This document shows, one piece after another, positions 4,677 to 5,437 of a stretch of DNA of 5,437 bases (the stretch's first letter is position 1; every line of letters starts with the position of its first letter). The stretch is taken from assembly GCA_013812065.1 (NCBI GenBank), contig JACCUC010000325.1:1-5437 (forward strand). The letters run 5' to 3'. The position numbers and the translations under genes are program-made. This DNA comes from Thermoleophilaceae bacterium. Its GTDB lineage: Bacteria > Actinomycetota > Thermoleophilia > Solirubrobacterales > Thermoleophilaceae. Under the pieces are notes generated by a model. The model ran no database searches. It was not told the origin of the DNA and was given only the letters and a program-made list of their open reading frames with translations.

Positions 4677-5437
4677 GTCGAGTACTCCGCGTTGATGCGC
4701 ACGTACTCGTGGGTCAGGTCCGAGAAGAAGACCTCGGTCTCTGAGCCCGACCCGGGCACGGTCAGCTCGAAATCGACCTCGGGTGCCGCCACCGCCTGTT
4801 CGAGCGCCCGCCACTCCGCGTCCGAGAGCTCGACGACCTCACTCCCCGAGACCACCCGACGACCCTCGATGTCGAGATCGACCACGAAGGGTGCTCGCCC
4901 GGCGAGCGCCTGGCCCGCGGCCTGGAGTACGCGCCCGAAGTTCGGGTCGGCGCCGAGCAGGGCGGCCTTGACGAGCGGCGAGTCGGCGACGGCGCGCGCG
5001 ACCGGCTCGACGAGCTCGCCGGCGCCGCGCACGACGACCCGGCCGACGCGCGTCGCCCCCTCGCCGTCGGCGACGATCTCGAGGGCGAGCTGGCGCAGGA
5101 GGGCGTCGAGGGCCTCCCCTAGGCGGAGCTCGTCGTCGGACTCCGGCTCCACCGCCACCCCGGCCGCGCCGCTCGCCAGGACGAAGATGGCGTCGTTGGT
5201 CGAGAGCTGGCCGTCGACCGAGATGCGGTCGAAGGAGCGCTTGACGCACACCCCGGTGAGGAGGTCGAGGGTCGCGGACTCGACCGCGGCGTCGGTCTCG
5301 ACGAAGCAGAGCATGGTCGCGAAGTGCGGCGAGATCATCCCCGCTCCCTTGGCCTGGGCGGCGAGGCGGACCGTCCCCGAGGCGAGCGCGAGCTCGAGCG
5401 CCGCCCGCTTCGGGCCGCGGTCGGTGGTGAGGATGGC
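4673..5437 (-). CDS. argJ: Ornithine acetyltransferase / N-acetylglutamate synthase, 5' end cut by window edge
   Basis: ArgJ moves the acetyl group from N-acetylornithine to glutamate, releasing ornithine and regenerating N-acetylglutamate; some members also use acetyl-CoA. The visible 254 codons are open from the right window edge, beginning AILTTDRGPKRAALE, which is the end of the alpha chain. AKGAGMISPHFATMLCF then contains the self-cleavage site: the Thr of ATML (codon 5315-5317) becomes the N-terminal nucleophile of the beta chain. The beta chain (214 residues) is complete. It shows SFDRISVDGQLSTNDAIFVLASG, written here as SFDRISVDG then QLSTNDAIF, then GAGELVEPVARAVADSPLVK, LLGADPNFGRVLQAAG and the C-terminal HEYVRINAEYST. 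The His before Phe-Ala-Thr stands where many ArgJ proteins have Asn. It overlaps argB by 4 bp. argC would be expected just upstream, outside the window. Confidence 0.97.
   Translation of the reverse strand, partial: AILTTDRGPKRAALELALASGTVRLAAQAKGAGMISPHFATMLCFVETDAAVESATLDLLTGVCVKRSFDRISVDGQLSTNDAIFVLASGAAGVAVEPESDDELRLGEALDALLRQLALEIVADGEGATRVGRVVVRGAGELVEPVARAVADSPLVKAALLGADPNFGRVLQAAGQALAGRAPFVVDLDIEGRRVVSGSEVVELSDAEWRALEQAVAAPEVDFELTVPGSGSETEVFFSDLTHEYVRINAEYST

Noticed and set aside
4673..5437. ArgJ starting at the internal ATG 5338
   Set aside because: That codon lies just before the self-cleavage site and the frame continues upstream with recognisable alpha-chain sequence, so the gene is simply cut by the window edge.

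Overview
This is a very GC-rich window (roughly 70% G+C by eye) in which every gene I can support is on the minus strand, so transcription runs from position 5437 towards 1. Codon third positions are almost all G or C, GTG/TTG starts are common, and stops are TGA. Together with an arginine cluster ordered argJ-argB-argD and an ECF sigma factor whose region 4 contains a GKRRGAVKALQ helix, this suggests an actinobacterium. A deep-branching high-GC lineage such as Thermoleophilia (Solirubrobacterales or Gaiellales type) is my best guess. That is an inference from style, not a database match.

Right part (about 1973-5437): an arginine-biosynthesis operon. It starts beyond the window edge with argJ (ornithine acetyltransferase/N-acetylglutamate synthase; the whole beta chain and the end of the alpha chain are present). 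It continues with argB (N-acetylglutamate kinase, with features of the arginine-inhibited form) and argD (acetylornithine aminotransferase). Each junction is a 4-bp GTGA overlap, which implies translational coupling. These enzymes carry N-acetylglutamate to N-acetylornithine, and ArgJ recycles the acetyl group. Where argF or argR often follows in actinobacteria, a class I SAM methyltransferase of the METTL7/UbiE-like type follows instead. It lies 17 bp after argD with its own Shine-Dalgarno and is probably co-transcribed.

Middle part (about 1275-1972): a 185-bp non-coding gap with a perfect 19-bp palindrome follows the methyltransferase. Next is a small secreted protein of 121 residues made of a signal peptide and two diverged copies of a module with a C-X16-C cysteine pair. 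It begins at a TTG behind a near-perfect Shine-Dalgarno. Two GC-rich hairpins follow its stop codon and may end its transcript.

Left part (1-1274): an ECF-type sigma factor is followed 24 bp later by a single-pass membrane protein that runs off the window edge. The pair looks like a sigma factor with a membrane-bound regulator, but the second protein has no zinc anti-sigma (HxxxCxxC) motif.

I see no tRNA, rRNA, CRISPR array, insertion sequence or phage gene. Much of the window is ordinary. The items most worth a second look are the duplicated cysteine-pair secreted protein, the methyltransferase attached to the arginine operon, and the sigma factor/membrane protein pair.
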